From Streptococcus infantis SK970 (GTDB lineage: Bacteria > Bacillota > Bacilli > Lactobacillales > Streptococcaceae): DNA of 64,000 bases. The notes under the pieces are model-generated. The model saw only the letters and a program-made list of their open reading frames with translations. It searched no databases and had not been told where the DNA came from. Of this stretch, positions 62,101-64,000 are shown one piece after another; the stretch's first letter is position 1, and the number at the start of each line of letters is the position of its first letter. The position numbers and the translations under genes are program-made. The stretch spans positions 1 to 64,000 of the forward strand of contig AFUT01000004.1 of NCBI GenBank assembly GCA_000223255.2. The letters are read 5' to 3'.

Positions 62101-62697
62101 CTAAAGTTCGGTACGATTTTCGATGGCTCTTAGGAGCGTTACTTCATCTGCATATTCGATATCAGCTCCGACTGCTAGACCTCGTGCTAGACGAGTAACC
62201 TTAATCCCTGCAGGTTTAAGTAGTCGAGAAATATACATAGAGGTCGCTTCACCATCAGCAGTCGCATTGGTTGCTACGATGACCTCAGAAACTTCGCTAT
62301 CCATGAGGCGTGTCATGAGACTTTTGAGATTGATGTCATCTGGGCTAATCCCATTCATAGGTGAAATGAGGCCATGTAGGACATGATAAAGCCCGTGGTA
62401 TTCCTGGATATTTTCCATGGCAGCGACATCACGACTATCCTCCAGAACCAGAATCGTAGACTGGTCACGGCTAGGATCGGTACAGATAGAACAAGGATCC
62501 TCATCTGTCAAACGTCCACAAATAGAGCAATAGGTCAATTCTCGCTTGGCCGCAAGGAGATTTTTTGCAAATTCATTGACGTCATCATCCGACATCCCAA
62601 TGGTATAAAAGGCCAGTCGGGTTGCTGTCTTAATCCCGATACCCGGAAGTTTAGAATAGCTGTCAATCAGCTTAGCTATAGGTGTTGGGTAAAGCAT
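62101..62697 (-). CDS. recR: Recombination mediator RecR
   Basis: 198 residues: HhH at the N-terminus ([10 protein letters not shown]), zinc finger C-S-I-C...C-S-I-C (about 57-72), Toprim domain (V-L-E-D-S-R-D-V) and the Walker-like C-terminus [11 protein letters not shown]. Works with RecF/RecO in gap repair. 10 bases downstream of pbp2b. Confidence 0.97.
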   Translation of the reverse strand: MLYPTPIAKLIDSYSKLPGIGIKTATRLAFYTIGMSDDDVNEFAKNLLAAKRELTYCSICGRLTDEDPCSICTDPSRDQSTILVLEDSRDVAAMENIQEYHGLYHVLHGLISPMNGISPDDINLKSLMTRLMDSEVSEVIVATNATADGEATSMYISRLLKPAGIKVTRLARGLAVGADIEYADEVTLLRAIENRTEL

Positions 62698-62707
62698 GGC
62701 TTCCTTT

Positions 62708-64000
62708 CTAGTTCATTGGATGGTGTTGGTTGTATAGATTGATAATGTCGCGAGCAATCGAAGGTCCGACACCGTTAGTTAGGTTGGTGTTATGCGGGAA
62801 TACTACCGCAACCGCAATCTGCGGATTATCTGTCGGTGCATAGGCTACGGCGTTGGTATTGTTGGCTTTTTGACCACCATTGACATAACTTTCGGCTGTA
62901 CCAGTTTTTCCGCTGATAGAGACTGCTGCCCCATTTGAAAAGGCGCGACCTGTCGTAAGAGCACTTGTCCCGTGTGATACTTGGTAAAATCCTTGTTGCA
63001 AGATAGACATGTCAGACTCAGAAATATTGATCTTATTCATTTCTGTGCTGTCTGTTTGCTTAATGAGCTCTCCAAGACCTCCTTGCTCGTTGTTGTCGTA
63101 GATTCCTTCCACGATATGAGGAGCTAAGCGGACACCATTATTGGCAATAGTTGCAACATACTGAGCTAACTGCATTGGTGTGTAGTTATCGAACTGCCCG
63201 AAAGCATTATTTAGATAGTTGGCCAAATCATAGTCTTTAGGGATAAAGCCTGTTGACTCATCTGGTAGGTCAATTCCTGTAGAAACTCCTAAACCATACT
63301 CACCAAATGTTGAACGTAGTTTGCCCATAGCAGACTCAAGATTATTGGTCCCAACTGTCATATTCGGCTGATAAGTTTGTCCCATAATCCTGAGAGCAGT
63401 TTGGACCATGTAGGTATTGGATGAATATTCCAAGGCCTCAACGGCTGTAATTGGGAAAGAACCATAATAAGGGGTATACCAGGAATTGATAGGGGCAGAA
63501 CCTTGGAAGACGATTGGTTGATCTGTCAAGGTTTGGTTGCCTGACAAGACCCCATTTTCCCAACCTGAACTGATAGTTGCAGCCTTAACGACAGATCCTG
63601 GAACAAAGACATTGGTAACAGTTCCGAGTGAGTCTGTGGTCAACTCCCCAGTCTCTACATTGTGCTTCATTCCTGACATGGCTAATACAGCACCTGTCTT
63701 AGGATTGAGGGCTACTGCATAGACACCTTCAGAATATCTGGCTCCACCATTTGCAAGTTCTGAGTTGAAATAACTCTTCAAGAGACTGTCTACGCTATCT
63801 TGGAAGGCCAAATCAATGGTTAATTTGATATTTTTCCCCTTGCTACCTTCTTCGATATTTTCTACACTCTCCATGTCTCCGTGCTTGTCCAAATGGATTT
63901 CCTTGACGGTCCGTTTCCCTTGCAAGACTTCTTCGTATTGTTTTTCAAGGTAAGAAGTCCCGACGCGGTCATTGAGCGAGTAGCCTTTTTTCAAATAAGC
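62708..64000 (-). CDS. pbp2b: Penicillin-binding protein 2B, 5' part outside the window
   Basis: The frame is open to the right edge, so the N-terminus and most of the pedestal domain are missing. The 431 visible residues hold the transpeptidase: S-V-V-K active site (in [11 protein letters not shown]), S-S-N-T-Y-M and K-T-G-T-A-E-S. The residue after S-S-N is Thr, as in susceptible pneumococci (T446). Septal/peripheral monofunctional PBP needed for elongation. Order pbp2b-recR-ddl-murF is conserved. Confidence 0.94.
   Translation of the reverse strand, partial: AYLKKGYSLNDRVGTSYLEKQYEEVLQGKRTVKEIHLDKHGDMESVENIEEGSKGKNIKLTIDLAFQDSVDSLLKSYFNSELANGGARYSEGVYAVALNPKTGAVLAMSGMKHNVETGELTTDSLGTVTNVFVPGSVVKAATISSGWENGVLSGNQTLTDQPIVFQGSAPINSWYTPYYGSFPITAVEALEYSSNTYMVQTALRIMGQTYQPNMTVGTNNLESAMGKLRSTFGEYGLGVSTGIDLPDESTGFIPKDYDLANYLNNAFGQFDNYTPMQLAQYVATIANNGVRLAPHIVEGIYDNNEQGGLGELIKQTDSTEMNKINISESDMSILQQGFYQVSHGTSALTTGRAFSNGAAVSISGKTGTAESYVNGGQKANNTNAVAYAPTDNPQIAVAVVFPHNTNLTNGVGPSIARDIINLYNQHHPMN

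Overview
This window is a stretch of chromosome from a viridans streptococcus of the mitis group (S. mitis / S. oralis / S. infantis type). The evidence is gene content and gene order: pbp1A-recU-ypsA-gpsB-rnpB-THUMP methyltransferase-mapZ-gnd-ritR, the mevalonate operon beside liaFSR, tig-recD2-lepB-rnhC-zapA-cvpA-mutS2, and pbp2b-recR-ddl-murF all occur as blocks in S. pneumoniae. The blocks are joined here in a different overall order. No tRNA, rRNA, CRISPR array or intact prophage was seen.

Layout. 1-7.4 kb: branched-chain amino acid carrier, a rhodanese/UDG/PepV/nitroreductase run, an amino acid binding lipoprotein, a phosphoesterase and a broken TDT transporter. 7.4-18.5 kb: AhpD-like protein, AGCS amino acid symporter under a glycine riboswitch, then mutS2-cvpA-zapA divergent from rnhC-lepB-recD2, then trigger factor. 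18.5-27.1 kb: liaFSR envelope stress system, isoprenoid (mevalonate) operon, and gnd with the atypical redox regulator ritR. 27.2-34.1 kb: cell division and wall genes (mapZ, gpsB, recU, pbp1A) plus the RNase P RNA. 34.1-39.6 kb: IS30 scrap, aliA, luxS and clpL with a CtsR site; the dexB-capsule segment that lies between luxS and aliA in pneumococcus is absent. 39.7-48.7 kb: pyruvate formate-lyase, DNA polymerase IV, UppP, a DUF2207 protein and a glutamine-type ABC transporter. 49-55.5 kb: glmS, an ADP-ribosylglycohydrolase, a UmuDC-type SOS mutagenesis cassette with its own operator, and a lipoprotein. 55.5-58 kb: rplM-rpsI with an L13 leader and a duplicated rpsI 3' end flanking a cargo gene. 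58-64 kb: YwaF-like protein, Nudix hydrolase, murF, ddl, recR and the 3' part of pbp2b.

The strongest unexpected signal is a pattern. At least twelve single-base deletions, every one in an A/T homopolymer, break ten otherwise well conserved genes (TDT transporter twice, zapA, mapZ twice, pflB, dinB, uppP, the GlnP-type fusion, umuC, the UmuD/LexA-like regulator and a lipoprotein). Restoring one base at each site gives full-length family members. This points to a homopolymer-prone sequencing method, or less likely to a real decay or slippage process; many apparent pseudogenes here should not be taken at face value. The second signal is a 99-bp near-identical direct repeat of the rpsI 3' end bracketing about 1 kb, which looks like the footprint of a site-specific integration. 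A highly structured non-coding segment lies directly beside it.
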